From: Seriola aureovittata
Taxonomy: Eukaryota > Chordata > Actinopteri > Carangiformes > Carangidae
NCBI RefSeq assembly: GCF_021018895.1
Contig: NC_079375.1
Coordinates: 13,114,732 to 13,178,731 of the forward strand
Reading direction: 5' to 3'
DNA length: 64,000 nucleotides
This document shows positions 52,090 through 63,628 of the stretch, piece after piece. Made by a program: the position numbers and the translations under genes. The notes below the pieces were generated by a model. That model did not search any database. It worked only from the letters and a program-made list of their open reading frames with translations, and was not told the origin of the DNA. Position 1 is the first letter of the stretch. Every line of letters begins with the position of its first letter.

Positions 52090-52884
52090 GGACAAACACA
52101 CAAACACACACAACTATCACATTCCACAACACTGTGGACCATTTGTGGCTACTTGATGCATGCATTAGATAATAAAAAGAACATCCTTTTTACATACTCC
52201 TCCTGCCGTCCAACGAAGAGGCCTTGGGGAGGTGAGAAAGTGGATGGGATATGCTTTCCTGTGTTTTGCGGAGCTCAGATGACTGACATGATTAAGTCAA
52301 ATGAGCAGAGGAGGATTTGCAGTCTCCCTGTGTGGGGAGATAAAGTGAGAGAAGTCACTTTGACTGACAGCACATGCCTGGGAGGGAACATAACCCACCT
52401 GAAGGACAGAGGTTTTAAGCTTTCATGATCTCTCGCTCTTCCTTCAGCTCTCTCTCTCTCTCTCTAGACTGCTTGACTGCCTACTAACAGTAGGAGGAGG
52501 CTCCAGCGATATGCAAAGCCTGCCCTTTAAATAAAGCATCACAAAACCACCACCTCCCACTGTCTTGACTCCTGGCCTGTCACTCTGTTACTCACCTTTT
52601 CTAAGTCACTCTCAATCTCTGCGTCTCTCCCCTCCCAGTCTAACAGTGCTGTGTCTGTGTCCACCCCCCAATCCCCTTAAACACACCCCCTCTACTCTCC
52701 CCTCTCCTCAGTCTGAAATAAATCAATGCTAGTTGGAGCTCAGTTGTAATAAATCAGGCCCTGTCCTGGACTGGAGCCTGCCCAGTCAGCCTGTCACTGC
52801 CTGGCCTTCACTCAGGATTAATTAAAGGCCTGATATAAAGCCCAGATGTGCTGAAGCAAGGGAGCCCTGAACCCCTTTGAGCAG

Positions 52885-52933
52885 CTCTCTCTCTCTCTCT
52901 CACTCTCTCTTTGCACACACACACACACACACA
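52885..52933 (+). repeat. Compound (CT)n(CA)n microsatellite
   Basis: CT tract with one CACT interruption, then TTTG, then a CA tract. Confidence 0.93.
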
Positions 52934-53565
52934 TGCATATAGGCACGCACTGTATATCAACATGTGCACACGCAAGGTAACTAACAGGAGTGTGCATGCA
53001 TCTTCCAAGGCACACTGCCACTTGCACACACAGACACAGGCATATCAACACTCAAAGGTCTCCACATGACTCCATGTCTCTCTTGTAATTGTCACATGGT
53101 CATAGTGCACTCAACATGCCCCCACTGTCAGAAAGTCTCTCTCCTTCTGTGATATTCCTCATAAAATGAGTAGAGGCCCGGGACAGAGGTGGGGCCTTAG
53201 CAGATGCATTTGCTGTATGTATTTGTCGACTTCAATCTGCATCTGTCCAAAGCATCTGAATGGTCAAGAGAATGTGGACGCCATCTGGAAAACGGTACAG
53301 TACAACAAGCCTTCAAAAGGAGGAGTCAGAGATCCATACAAGGATTAATTGTAGGTAGAAATAACAGAGTAGACACACAAAAGAATAATAATGTTATAGT
53401 TCTTTTGACCATCTAGGTTCCAGAAAGTTAAGTCCAGTTACATTTCAGCATAGATGATGTCAGGTGACTGACAGATGGTGCTCTTCCAGGGCTTGAATTG
53501 GCGTGAAATTCTCAGGACTGAATCATCAGTACAAAAGATAAGACAACAAGTGAAAAGGTACAAGC

Positions 53566-53612
53566 TTGTGTGCATAGAAACAAGGGGAAATTAGTTAACT
53601 ATGACTCACAAG
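53566..53612 (+). repeat. Short dispersed repeat, copy B
   Basis: Partner of 50522-50569. The shared words are TTGTGTGCATAGAAACAAGG and AGTTAACTA. Confidence 0.6.
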
Positions 53613-54127
53613 AGGTGTTGTGTTAAGAAACATCCAGTGACCAAACTTACAATTCTGGAAAGATACACACTTATCTAGTGTTCAAATGTTGCTGAACAAA
53701 GATTATTTAATTATTAAAGAAAACCTTTAAAGGAGACATTACAGTGACGTATCTTCACTTTGTATCTCTATTAAAGTGTGCAGCATAAGTTGCATCACAT
53801 CAAATGGAAAGTTTACGACTTAACTTGTGACACTTGAGTTTCAAACTCACTCCATCTTAGCGATGACAATGCTGCTGAGGCCGTTAATTGTGGTTCCAAC
53901 CTATCTGACATTTTCTCTTCTTTATTGGTCCCTTGGTGGGGGCTGGTAGGGTTGTGTTGCTGGAGGAGGGGGAGGTTGTTCTGACTGGTCGGGTCAAGGG
54001 TTGCAAAGCATACTTTATTGCATGATGACTGAGAGGGGGATTAGATGAGTAAGATATCACTCTGTTTTCTGGTCACGGCTGAGCGAGGTTAACCCACAGT
54101 GGCCCTGGGGCCTGGGCTGAGAGGAAA

Positions 54128-54146
54128 GGGGGTGGGGGTGGGGGGG
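54128..54146 (+). other. G-quadruplex-prone G-rich tract
   Basis: G5 T G5 T G7, with a further GGG at 54154-54156. Confidence 0.75.
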
Positions 54147-56200
54147 TTAGAGAGGGTATCGCAAGGGCAGGGGTGGCTCAGGGGACTATTGGGTTGATTC
54201 CTGATAGCCGCAGAGCGGTCTGGCCTTCCCGTTCGACGGCAAATGCTCACACAGGAAATTAGAGGTCTGGGCTTCCCTTTTTCACACGAGATCCTCTTGC
54301 ACACAGCCACTTTCTTTTATTTTTGCAGATCAGTTTGACACTTCAGAATGCACAAAAGACTATTTTGACAGAATTAGCATATGTTGTTTCATGAGAAAAG
54401 AACGTGTCATTTTATAGACTAAAATTTCACTTCTGTGGGGTTATTTTTAAACAATTCTTTCTGGTCACGTGAGAGCCTGTAAAACCTTTGTCCTGCTCCA
54501 CAGCTAAAACTACACACAGTGGAGCCCATTTATTTGTCTGAACTGTGGGATGCCTGCACCCATAACACCTTTATTGTTTAAAGTTCAGAACATATAAATG
54601 ACTATCATCCTTCTTCATATCTAAGCTTGCAGAGGCCAGTCTGAAGATGTGGGGCCCATGCAGTCAGAGATCATGGCTTAAACAGATTGAGGCCATTCTC
54701 TCGTGTCAGATATGATATAGCCGCTTGGTGCCTAATGGGCCTGGAAAAAGAGGTAAACATGTCCTCGACCCTGTGAATTCCATTACATAAAGAAGTTGAT
54801 TTGCAACTCTGGGTGCACGAACAGCAAAGATGGAGTTGAACTTCCCAGATAAGCTCTAAAGCTTGAAAAGCCAAGGACACAGAATTCACTGAAGAAAAAC
54901 TCAACTCTGACAAATAAACAAACTGCAGGGCTTTTAAATGGTCGCTATAACATAACATAACATTAACATGTTTCAGTGTATTATCAGATAATCGACAAAT
55001 GACTCTGCAAAGTGTTCTCACTTGGACCTTAAGATACAATCAACACCCAGGATGAATGTAACTTAGTATCCAGGCGTTAAAGCAGGAAGAAAAATAAACC
55101 CAGAGAGTAATTGCTGATATGTTCCTAATGTGCCCCCTCACCCTTACCTCCCCTTCTCTGTGCCTCCTGCTGATAGGCCACCCCTGATGGCTGTCACACC
55201 TGGTGTTGAAGACGGTAGGGTGTATTTTATCTGCTCAGGGCCCATTGGGGGGCTATTCGTCTTCCTCCAGACTGGTGTTGGGAGGTCAGGGACAATCCCT
55301 CTGTTTATCCCCCTGTCCGTCAACGGTGCACACATCCCTGGAGTTTCTCCTGCATCTCCCCTGTGAAATTGAGGCACACTTGCACTGCTGGGCTGTAAGG
55401 CTTAAGCGGGACAATCAAGATGCTTGACACTTTATTCAACCAGGAGGAAATTAGGCTGTAAAACATATTCAGTACCAACAAATGCCAGACCTATGTATAT
55501 CATTAATGTAGTTTATGACTCCAGCAGAATTTTAAAGAAATACATGTCTGGGTGAGAAGTTTTTTAGTTTTTTTTTCCCAAAATGATTTTCTGGAAATGA
55601 ACATGGTTTTATTTGTGTTTGCTTTTGCGACATACTCCTGCAAAGTAGTTAACTTGGCATTGTTTAGATGTGGAGTGTGTGCAGTGGCCAGTGAGAGCAC
55701 TGTTTATCTACTCTGCATTGCACTACTGCTTCTGCCTGCACACGTGTGTCTGGGATTCTGGGATAGGTCCCCTGGGCCGATGGACCACACATGTGGAGAA
55801 CGTGAACTCAGCACTCATACAGTTCCTCCAGGACAAAAAAAAACAAGAAATTGTAGTCAGCAGTAGACAATGAAACAAGTACTTAAATTGAATGTTTTTG
55901 ACACACAAATGTGCATAAAATAACGCATTATTCACAGCGTAAAACTGATATTTGGGTGCACAGAGTAATGCTAGAATAAATAAATGTTCTCCGTTTAAAA
56001 TTACATCACACACTGGTGAGGTAATGTCTTGCTTTAGCCATTTTCGGCTGCATATCAGGCTATCTCAAGTCGCATATTTCTCTCCCAGTGAACAGTTTCA
56101 GCTATACAGAAAAAACTTTATCAGGCATTACTTAAACAATGTCTTCTGTTTAATTTCTTTTGTTTTCAAGAATAAAAATAAACATATTTTGCATGTTCAA

Positions 56201-56282
56201 AGTGAAAAAGAGAGGAAGAGAAGAGGCAGAGCAAGAGCAAAGGAGGGAAAGAGAAAATGAGTGAAATAGAGGAGGGAGGAGT
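56201..56282 (+). repeat. Purine-rich low-complexity tract
   Basis: Mostly A and G with very few pyrimidines. The plus-strand frame reads Lys/Arg/Glu-rich and is not evidence of a gene. Confidence 0.7.
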
Positions 56283-57094
56283 GTGTGAGTGTAGAAGCTG
56301 AAATCTGACTCACAAGCTTGCACTCTTGCCTCTCTCTCTGGGACTCCTCTACTTGGCTTCGACTTAATTGCGTCCCCGATATAAACAAGGGAGTTAGTGT
56401 GAGAGCAGACCAGCAGCTGAGGGGCTCAAGCAGAGGGCCAGACTGGGGATTGAGTTCAGAGGGGAAGGACTTAACGCAGAAACTGATATAAAATATGCAA
56501 GAGAGTGAAAAGGAGAGGGACATGGACAGAGGATTAAAGGTAGAAGGGAAGAATTCATAACTCCTTAAGACAGCAGAGATGACAAAATTAGACGTCGGGA
56601 TAGAAATGTGCCAGCTTCACCATTTCAGATCTCACCATATTTTGCATCAAAGTCAGCTTGACTGGCGTATCAAGTGGTAATGCTGTGCTGTAATGCCAGA
56701 ACCGGGGCATCAGACAGTAGCCCTGCTGGCTCCAGCGCAGTCAATGCTGCCTCTCTGAACATCTCTTTCACAGATGCTCTCCTCTGATCGATTAGTTCCA
56801 GCCCTCTCGAACAGACAGCTAGGGATTGGATTCCATTATAAGTGATCCCTGCTCCAAGTCTTAAGCCCACCAGGCCCAGGCAGATGCAGCTGAGGTGCAT
56901 CTCTGGATTAAGCCCCTAAACTAACAAAATTACTGAGGTAAGGGCCACAGAGTATACTTTACAGTAGCAGCTCACAAATACCTGTGGCTGATACAATCTC
57001 TGGACCGGTGCAGACTGTTGGAACCATGCTACAGGAGAATAGCACTGGACAAAATACATTTTAATAGCAACGTTTTACTCTTACAAGGTTTAAT

Positions 57095-57345
57095 TTAAAG
57101 GAATAGTTTGACATTTTGGGAAATGCGCTTATTGGCTTTCTGTGGGATTTATACCACTTTCATGTATATATTGTAAATATCAAGCTACAACCAGCAGCTG
57201 CTTAGCTTAGCTTAGCATAAAGAGTGGAAACAACGGGGAACAGCTAGGCTGGCTCAGTACAAATGCAACAAAATTAATCAAAAACTACAAATCTTCTTAT
57301 CTAACTTTCAGCAAGAACATGCCAATTTATTCCTTCCCAAAGCTT
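57095..57345. mobile_element. Degraded fold-back non-autonomous element, copy 2
   Basis: It begins TTAAAGGAATAGTTTGACAT and TTTGGGAAATGCGCTTATTG, the terminal sequence of the teleost fold-back family. It continues with TATACCACTTTCATGTATAT, CTTAGCTTAGCTTAGCATAA and GGAAACAACGGGGAACAGCT. The right inverted end is reduced to TCTTCTTATCTAACTTTC (57291-57308) followed by AGCAAGAAC. The middle and the outermost right end are largely deleted. Elements of this kind encode nothing and are moved by a transposase supplied elsewhere. Confidence 0.78.
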
Positions 57346-58476
57346 TTGTTTTTGTTGCCAGGCAAGCTTCAGCTTTTCCAGTGAATCCATGCCATGTTGC
57401 CTGCTGCTTCCAAATACCTCAGTCATATACTGGAGTATCCACATCCTACAACACATAACAAATGAGGTGGAACATACAATACCTAACCCCCTGAACTTTC
57501 TTATACCTTTCCATCAGAAACACTTATTTTTTGGTAGGCCTGCTGCTGTTATTACCAAGTGCTACTGGAAAGTCTGCTTGGTGGGAACTGTGCCTTTTCT
57601 TGAAACATAATAACATATTCTTTCCTAAATTGGAAGGAAAACCTGATTAAAGCATAAACATGTCTTCTGCTGCATAGGTCATAAAAATGAAAAAATATAT
57701 ATTTGCAGCATTACAAGTGAACATACATTATGTCTACTGTATCTTACAGTGAGTGAGTGTAACACATTTAGCTCAAGCAGATTGTCAGAACTCAAATCAG
57801 TAAATATAAGAAGTGTAAGAAACATATAAAAATGGGACATTTAAACAGAAATTTTATTATTTTTGATCGGTTGGAACAGATTTCTACACTGATATAAAGA
57901 ATAAACTACATACTGGATATTCTACACCACCTTTCAATATAAACACTGTACCATGAGAGTGTAGGCCACAGTAATTAATCACTGAGAACTTTCACTGCTG
58001 ATGTAATTTTCTGATGAACACTGTATATTTCTGCTCACAGCTCTAAATGAAGCAGGATTTGAGAGTTCCCAGGAAATTGCTATTTGACGTGGCATGCTTC
58101 TCAGGCCATGTTGTCCTCTGAACTGGGACAAATTGTGTCTTGGGCAGCTGCCAGGGTGTAAAATGCCCAATTTCAGTCCCGGCTATTTAGTCGGCAATCA
58201 TCCCACAAGGTCAGGCCAGTCTCAGCACTTCATTTCTCATCTATTTCGTTTCCACCCCTGACAACTAAATGACGGCTGACGTCGACTCCCAAGATTTGTA
58301 CACTGGCTGAGAAGTTGTAGCAGACATGAGTGTGTGTGTCCTGCAGCCCTGACCCCTCTGCTCATGCCCTGCAGGGGATAAAGGGAGTAGGACAAACTCA
58401 TGTGACATCATTCTGAAGCCACAGATCACAGCACTGGCCAGGCTGTGATTTGTGTGTGTGTGTGACTGAGTCCCAC

Positions 58477-58495
58477 TTTTTTTTTTTTTTTTTTT
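58477..58495 (+). repeat. T19 homopolymer
   Basis: Nineteen consecutive T. The Lys run in the minus-strand open frame is its translation. Confidence 0.9.
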
Positions 58496-59017
58496 AAAGA
58501 TTTTAACGATTAGGGAATTTGGCATATCTCCTTTTTTTCCATCAAAGTTCTCATGAACTTTTTTTTCCATGCCATTTGGATGCTATCCTATCTGAAATTA
58601 GATTATCTCTTTACTCAGAACATTTAGAGTGTGTGCCAGTGTGTGCTATGGGTCAAAAAAATCCCACAAATTTCCCAAAAAGAATCACGCAATTACAGGC
58701 ACAATCAAGTGGCCTATTAGCAAATCAGTGTCAAAACACTGCAGCCTTGTAGCAATTGCTTTTAACTGATAACAAAGTTTCAGTGCATTTATAGGCAAAA
58801 AGCCCCCATTGCACCCCATGAACACAATGCTGCTGTTTTTGTAACAGATACACTGCTGATAGCCGTAATGTATCAGAGAGCTCAATGAGTAGCACTGAAG
58901 AGATCTGAGCTCAGAGGATATGATGCTGCGCTGTTGCATCTCTCTGAAGTTGACTACAGGGGGAAGGGTAAAGAGGGAGTGGCGACAGAAAGAAAAAGGT
59001 GTTGGGGTAATGACAGG

Positions 59018-59019
<2 letters not shown>

Positions 59020-59059
<40 letters not shown>
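59020..59059 (+). repeat. (CA)20 microsatellite
   Basis: An uninterrupted CA tract of 40 bases followed by imperfect CA. Confidence 0.96.
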
Positions 59060-59066
<7 letters not shown>

Positions 59067-59989
59067 ACATAACATGGACAAGCTTAGGGCGCTTAAAGTA
59101 TTCCCTGCTAAGAGTAAGATGAAAACAGATGTTTGTTTTCTCACACTCTGTGTAACCTGAAGCATCAACTGGAAATCAGACGGATACAGTGAGTAGTTAT
59201 AGATAAAAATAGCCAGTCAGTATTTTTACATTTCACTCACATATGAGATTAGTGAGTTAAAGTATGATTTTAAGTGCTCTAGTTTCCATGACTCCAAACA
59301 CAGTTTTGGGCAGTGTGATGTCTTAAATAAAGTCAACTGTTGTTCAAACTGGAGTTGAGTTTTTTTTTTTCACCTCAACTCTCCCTCTTCATCTCCTCCT
59401 AATTTGTCACCTCCCTTCTTTCTTTCGTTAGAGACTTGGCAGCATCTTCATCCTTAAAGTCTGCAGACAGATGCCATTCAACTACCCACAACCCCCTCTG
59501 CGTACTTAGCTGGAATAAACAATTAATGTGTGAAGGCTTTAATGCTTGTCAACTGCTGCCAACAACTAGCTGCTAATAAACGGTAATGAGAGTCATTAAA
59601 TGGAGTCCTCCATATGGTTGTTTCTATTATAGGCTATGCAAACAACTGAAAGTACACAAATATTCTGATGCATGCAAACTTGTTTAGCATTAGCCTTTAA
59701 AAAAAGCTTGATGTAAGCAGCCATTTTTAACAATATAACACAAAAGTTTTTATTAACTCAATTTCTTTAATAATACTGCAAACCTTTATTAAATTATACC
59801 ACAAACCAACTTTTAGTAAATGGTGGTGTTGAGCAGTTTTTCTGTTCAAGTTTAAAGCAGAAATCGGTTATCTTTTTTTATATTTTATTTTGGTAAGTCT
59901 CTGATAGTAACCATATGTTTATAGTACTCTATAGTAGTTTAGTAGTAGTTCTGTCTGCAGGATTTTCTGTTGATCAAGGGCATAGGTTT

Positions 59990-60320
59990 ACATATGGACT
60001 GTAGGGACACAATATTTCGGGGGAACAGAATTGTCAGTACCAATATTTGAAGGAACTTGTTCACACTATGTTTGGAGTGAAGTTATATTAGATCATACTC
60101 TCTAAGAGGCTACGTCTCCAAGACAACAAATTTACACATGCTAGCATTTGATTGACTGAAAAGGGGGGAGGCTATCTTAAGGCTCATGTCATGTGAGACT
60201 ATAACAGTGGTAGCTAATGTCACCAGAAAAGTATCAACTGATGTTATTTAACCATGTGAGCTAGTGTTAACTAGCAAGCTAACCCTGGCTACTGTCTTCT
60301 GTATGCTAGTGGTTAGGTTG
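59990..60320 (+). repeat. Probable degraded interspersed repeat
   Basis: The words GACACAATATTTCGGGGGAA, CTCTAAGAGGCTACGTCTCC, TTTACACATGCTAGCATTTG and AGCAAGCTAACCCTGGCTAC occur in this order, and I associate that order with a teleost repeat. It ends shortly before the tandem array begins. Class and ends are uncertain. Confidence 0.38.
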
Positions 60321-60364
60321 CGAGCAGGAGTAAACATAAAATAGCGGTAGATACAAATACAAAT

Positions 60365-61433
60365 TACATTTTATACATCACTATACTATGACCTTTATGC
60401 CTTACAATACTATGACTTTTTGATTCATAACTATACTATGACTTTTATGCCTTATATAGTATGACTATTTCATTCCTGACTATACTGAGGTTTTTTTCTT
60501 AATATACTTTTTTACTACGTTTTTATACCTTGCTATATATGATGTTTTTATACGTTTTTATGCCTCACTATAATATGACGTGTTTTTTGAATGTTTTTAT
60601 GCCTTACTATACTATAACTTTTATATGAAATTTTATGTCTTGCTATACTATGGTGTTTTCATGCTTTACTATATTATGACTTTTTTATGAGATTTTATGC
60701 CTTCCTATCCTACTGTGTTTTTTGAAATGTTTATATCATACATCACTATACTGATGTTTTTATGCCTTACAATACTATGACTTTTTATGAGTTATATATT
60801 TTGACTATTTTATTCCTGACTATACTATGACGTTTTTTGGCATTTTTATACATTACTATATGTGATTTTTTTTTAATTATACAATGACGTGTTTTTAACG
60901 TTTTTATGCCTTACTATAATATGACGTGTTTTTTTTTATGTTTTTATGCCTTAGTATACTATGACTTTATATGACATTTTATGCCTTACTATACTATAGC
61001 TTTTTAAAAAAATGTTATGCCCTCCTATCCTATGCCTAATATGCCTAAGCCTTATTATACTACAATGTTTTTATACCTTAATATAATATGATATGAGGTT
61101 TTTATGCTGTACTACACTGATGCTTTCATGACGTTTTTTTGCCTTACTATACTAGGACATTTAATTCCTCACTATACTATGACATTTTTATGCCTTAGTA
61201 TATTATGACATTTTTATGACATTTAATGCCTTCTTTTACTGTGACTTTCTAAAAAAATTGTATGCCTTACTATACTATGAAGTTTTTATGCCTTATGTAC
61301 TGAAATTTTCATGATATTTTGTGCCTTCCTATACTGTGAGGTTTTTTGACGTTTTATGCCTTACTCTAATATGACGTTTTTCTGATGTTTTTATGCCTTA
61401 CTATACTATAACTTTTATGCATAACTATAATAT
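60365..61433 (+). repeat. Tandem array, older degenerate part
   Basis: Tandem T-rich units built around ACTATACTATGAC, TTTTTATG and CCTTACTATA. Spacing is irregular and many units are truncated or substituted (for example TATAGTATGACT and CTATACTATAAC), unlike the more regular part to the right. The array is not coding. Confidence 0.9.
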
Positions 61434-61503
61434 ATCTTCCCAGGCCTGGGACCTTTCTGTGTGGAGTTTATTACTCGCTACACTATGTGCTACTCAGAAC
61501 TGA
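61434..61503. mobile_element. SINE-family fragment left of the solo LTR
   Basis: CCTGGGACCTTTCTGTGTGG then AGTTTA (61446-61471) matches, from memory, the segment downstream of the B box in the same tRNA-like SINE family present at 62043 and 63466. It is absent from the equivalent position of the other copy (63431-63465). Confidence 0.45.
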
Positions 61504-62032
61504 TGTTGGATCGTAGAGCAGAGACAGAACACAAAACACACAAACAACAACTTCAAAGGGAGTTTATTGGGGAAAAGACAATAGTGATGGTGAATGCAGA
61601 GGGTTCTCATAATCAAGGTGTCTGTTGAGGACATGAAGCAGGACTACAGAGGACACGGGAGACCAGAGGCAGGTGAGTGAACACACACTGGAAACACGAG
61701 GGACGACTGGAGACCAAAGGCAGCTAGGTGGTGTGGTGTGGCGATACCAGAGTGTAACAGGATCAGCATCACACAAATCAGGAACTCTTCTGGAGCAAAG
61801 GAGAACAAATAGTTAATACAGGGGAAAAACCGGGGAGATCTCTCAAACACAAGATAAGTAGTCACAGAAAGTAGGCTAATCAGAGCGGCTGAGAGAGTTA
61901 CTACCACTGTGAAGAGCAGAACAACCTGGCAACAAATGGAGGGATGACTGGGGTACATATACTGAAGATGATGAGTGAGAGAATACAGGTGTGGTGGTGA
62001 GCTGCTGTACATACCATGCCTCAGCTGAGTCA
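61504..62032 (-). mobile_element. Solo LTR, minus strand, 529 bp (Gypsy-like LTR architecture inferred)
   Basis: On the minus strand the sequence starts TGACTCAGCTGAGG and ends GATCCAACA, giving the canonical TG...CA ends of an LTR. A TATA-like CAGTATATGT lies at 61964-61955 (minus), an AATAAA polyadenylation signal at 61568-61563 (minus), and about 60 nt follow to the 3' end, in the order expected for U3-R-U5. The flanking pentamers ACTGA (61499-61503) and CCTGA (62033-62037) agree at four of five positions, consistent with an old 5-bp target duplication. No gag/pol and no second LTR are present, so recombination between two LTRs is the likely origin. The 134-codon minus-strand open frame over it is incidental. 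Confidence 0.62.
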
Positions 62033-62042
62033 CCTGATGTGG

Positions 62043-62195
62043 TAGCACAGTGGTTAGAGATGTTGTTTATCATTCCTAAGGTTGTTGGTTTGATTCCAGC
62101 TTAAGACAAACTTTGTTGAGTTTCCATATTCTCTCTGTCCCTGCATGGTTGCCCTCTAGAAACTACAGCTGTATACACAAATTTTTGGATGTTTT
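62043..62195 (+). mobile_element. tRNA-like SINE remnant, copy 1
   Basis: It has an A-box-like TAGCACAGTGGTTAGAG (62043-62059) and a B-box-like GGTTTGATTCC (62087-62097) at tRNA-like spacing. A GTTGAGTTTCCATATTCTCT body (62115-62134) and CTGTCCCTGCATGGTTGCCC follow. The head and body correspond to a common teleost tRNA-like repeat. It is nearly identical to 63466-63628 but lacks about 18-20 bases near its 3' end. The array sequence that follows (TTTTTGGATGTTTTTC) is shared by both copies. Confidence 0.68.
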
Positions 62196-63430
62196 TCTGA
62201 CATTATTTGCCTAACTATACGCTAATTTTTTTTGCCTTACTATAGTATGACATTTTTTGCCATGGTATACTATAAGATTTTTAGACAATTTTATAGCTTA
62301 GTATACTATGATGTCTTTTGACATTTTTTTGCCTTACTATACTATGATGTTTTTTGATACTTTTTGACTTACGATACTGTGACGTTTTCATGCCTTACTA
62401 TACTATGACGCTTTTATGCCTCACTATAATATGACGTTTTTTGACATTTTTTTTATGCCTTACTGTTCTACATCTTTTGCCATGGTATACTATAACAGTT
62501 TTAGACAATTTTATAGCTTACTATACTACGACGTTTTTGCCATTTTTATCCCTAGGACGTCTTTCGACATTTTTTGTCCTTACTATTCTGTAACGTTTTT
62601 TGACGTTTTTATGCCTTACTATACGATGATGTTTTTTGACGTTTTTATGCCTTACTATACTATGACATTTTTTTGACGCTTTTTGCCTTCCTATAGAATT
62701 ATGTTTTTTGACATTATTTGCCTTTTTATACTATGACGTTTTTATGCCTTACTATACTATGACGTTTTTTGATGTTTTTATGCCTTACTATTCTATGAAG
62801 TTTTTTGATACTTTTCGCCTAACTATACTATGATGCTTTTATGTCTTACTATACTATGACATTTTTTGACACTTTTTGCCTTACTATACTATGACGTTTT
62901 TATGTCTTACTATACTATGACGTTTTTTGACACTTTTTGCCTTACTATACTATGGGGTTTTTATGCCTTACTATACTATGACGTTTTTTGACACTTTTTG
63001 CCTTACTATACTATGACGTTTTTATGTCTTACTATACTATGACGTTTTTTGACACTTTTTGCCTTACTATACTATGACGTTTTGTGACGTTTTCAAACCT
63101 TACTATACTATGAGGTTTTTATGCCTTACTATACTATGAGGTTTTTTGACGTTTTTATGCCTTACTATACGATGATGTTTTTTGACATTATTTGCCTTAC
63201 TATACTATGAGGTTTTTATGCCTTGCTATGCTATGGCGTTTTTTGACGTTTTTATGCCTTACTATTCTATGATGTTTTTTGATACTTTTTGCCTTACTAT
63301 ACTATGACGTTTTTCTGCCTTACAATACTATGACATTTTTATGCCTTATTTTACTATGACGTTTTTTGGCATTTTTTTCGTTACAGTAATATGAGGTTTT
63401 TAAACGCCACTATTCTCTGAATATCTAAAT
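62196..63430 (+). repeat. Tandem array, regular part with 61-bp higher-order unit
   Basis: Two monomer types alternate: about 35 bp (GACGTTTTTTGACACTTTTT + GCCTTACTATACTAT) and about 26 bp (GACGTTTTTATG + CCTTACTATACTAT). Between 62881 and 63080 the same phase recurs at 62881, 62942, 63003 and 63064, a 61-bp period. All frames translate to Tyr-Tyr-Thr-Met-Thr-Phe-Phe-Asp-type repeats, which explains the open frame at 62416-62676. The top strand is T-rich and the period suggests amplification by unequal exchange. Confidence 0.93.
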
Positions 63431-63465
63431 ATAACTATAATATGACTCACTGATGCAGTTGAAGA

Positions 63466-63628
63466 TAGCACAGTGGTTAGAGATGTTGTTTATCCTTCCT
63501 AAGGTTGTTGGTTTGATTCCAGTTTAGGACAAACTTTGTTGAGTTTCCATATTCTCTCTGTCCCTACATGGTTGCCCTCTAGAAACTTCAGCTATATTAA
63601 GACATCGTATCCCGAAGTATACAAAAAT
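63466..63628 (+). mobile_element. tRNA-like SINE remnant, copy 2
   Basis: The A-box-like TAGCACAGTGGTTAGAG (63466-63482) and B-box-like GGTTTGATTCC (63510-63520) are the same as in copy 1. It retains a TTAAGACATCGTATCCCG segment near the 3' end that copy 1 lacks. Both copies are preceded by ATAACTATAATAT (63431-63443 here, 61421-61433 for copy 1) and followed by TTTTTGGATGTTTTTC, indicating co-duplication with the array. Confidence 0.68.

Larger units (their letters stand above)
52087..57094. other. Anonymous non-coding stretch
   Basis: No gene supported. It includes a second CT/CA compound tract at 52885-52933, a G4-capable tract at 54128-54146, and a purine-rich segment at 56201-56282. The segment after 53613, to about 53960, may belong to the same unidentified repeat as copy B at 53566, but this is unproven. 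Confidence 0.45.
57346..59989. other. Anonymous non-coding stretch
   Basis: No gene supported. It contains a (GT)6 plus T19 pair at about 58451-58495 and a (CA)20 microsatellite. The GC-richer pocket at 58260-58440 has no recognisable product. Confidence 0.5.

Noticed and set aside
51943..52428. 161-codon open frame, the longest in the window
   Set aside because: Its N-terminal part is CT/CA microsatellite (Ser-Leu and Thr-His runs). The remainder has no recognisable domain or splice context.
61644..62048. 134-codon minus-strand open frame with hydrophobic stretches
   Set aside because: It lies wholly across the solo LTR and SINE, is not in a coding part of a retroelement, and has no recognised domain.
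62416..62676. 86-codon open frame reading MPYYTMTFFD-type repeats
   Set aside because: It is the translation of the 26/35-bp tandem monomers; the repeat lacks stops in this frame by composition.
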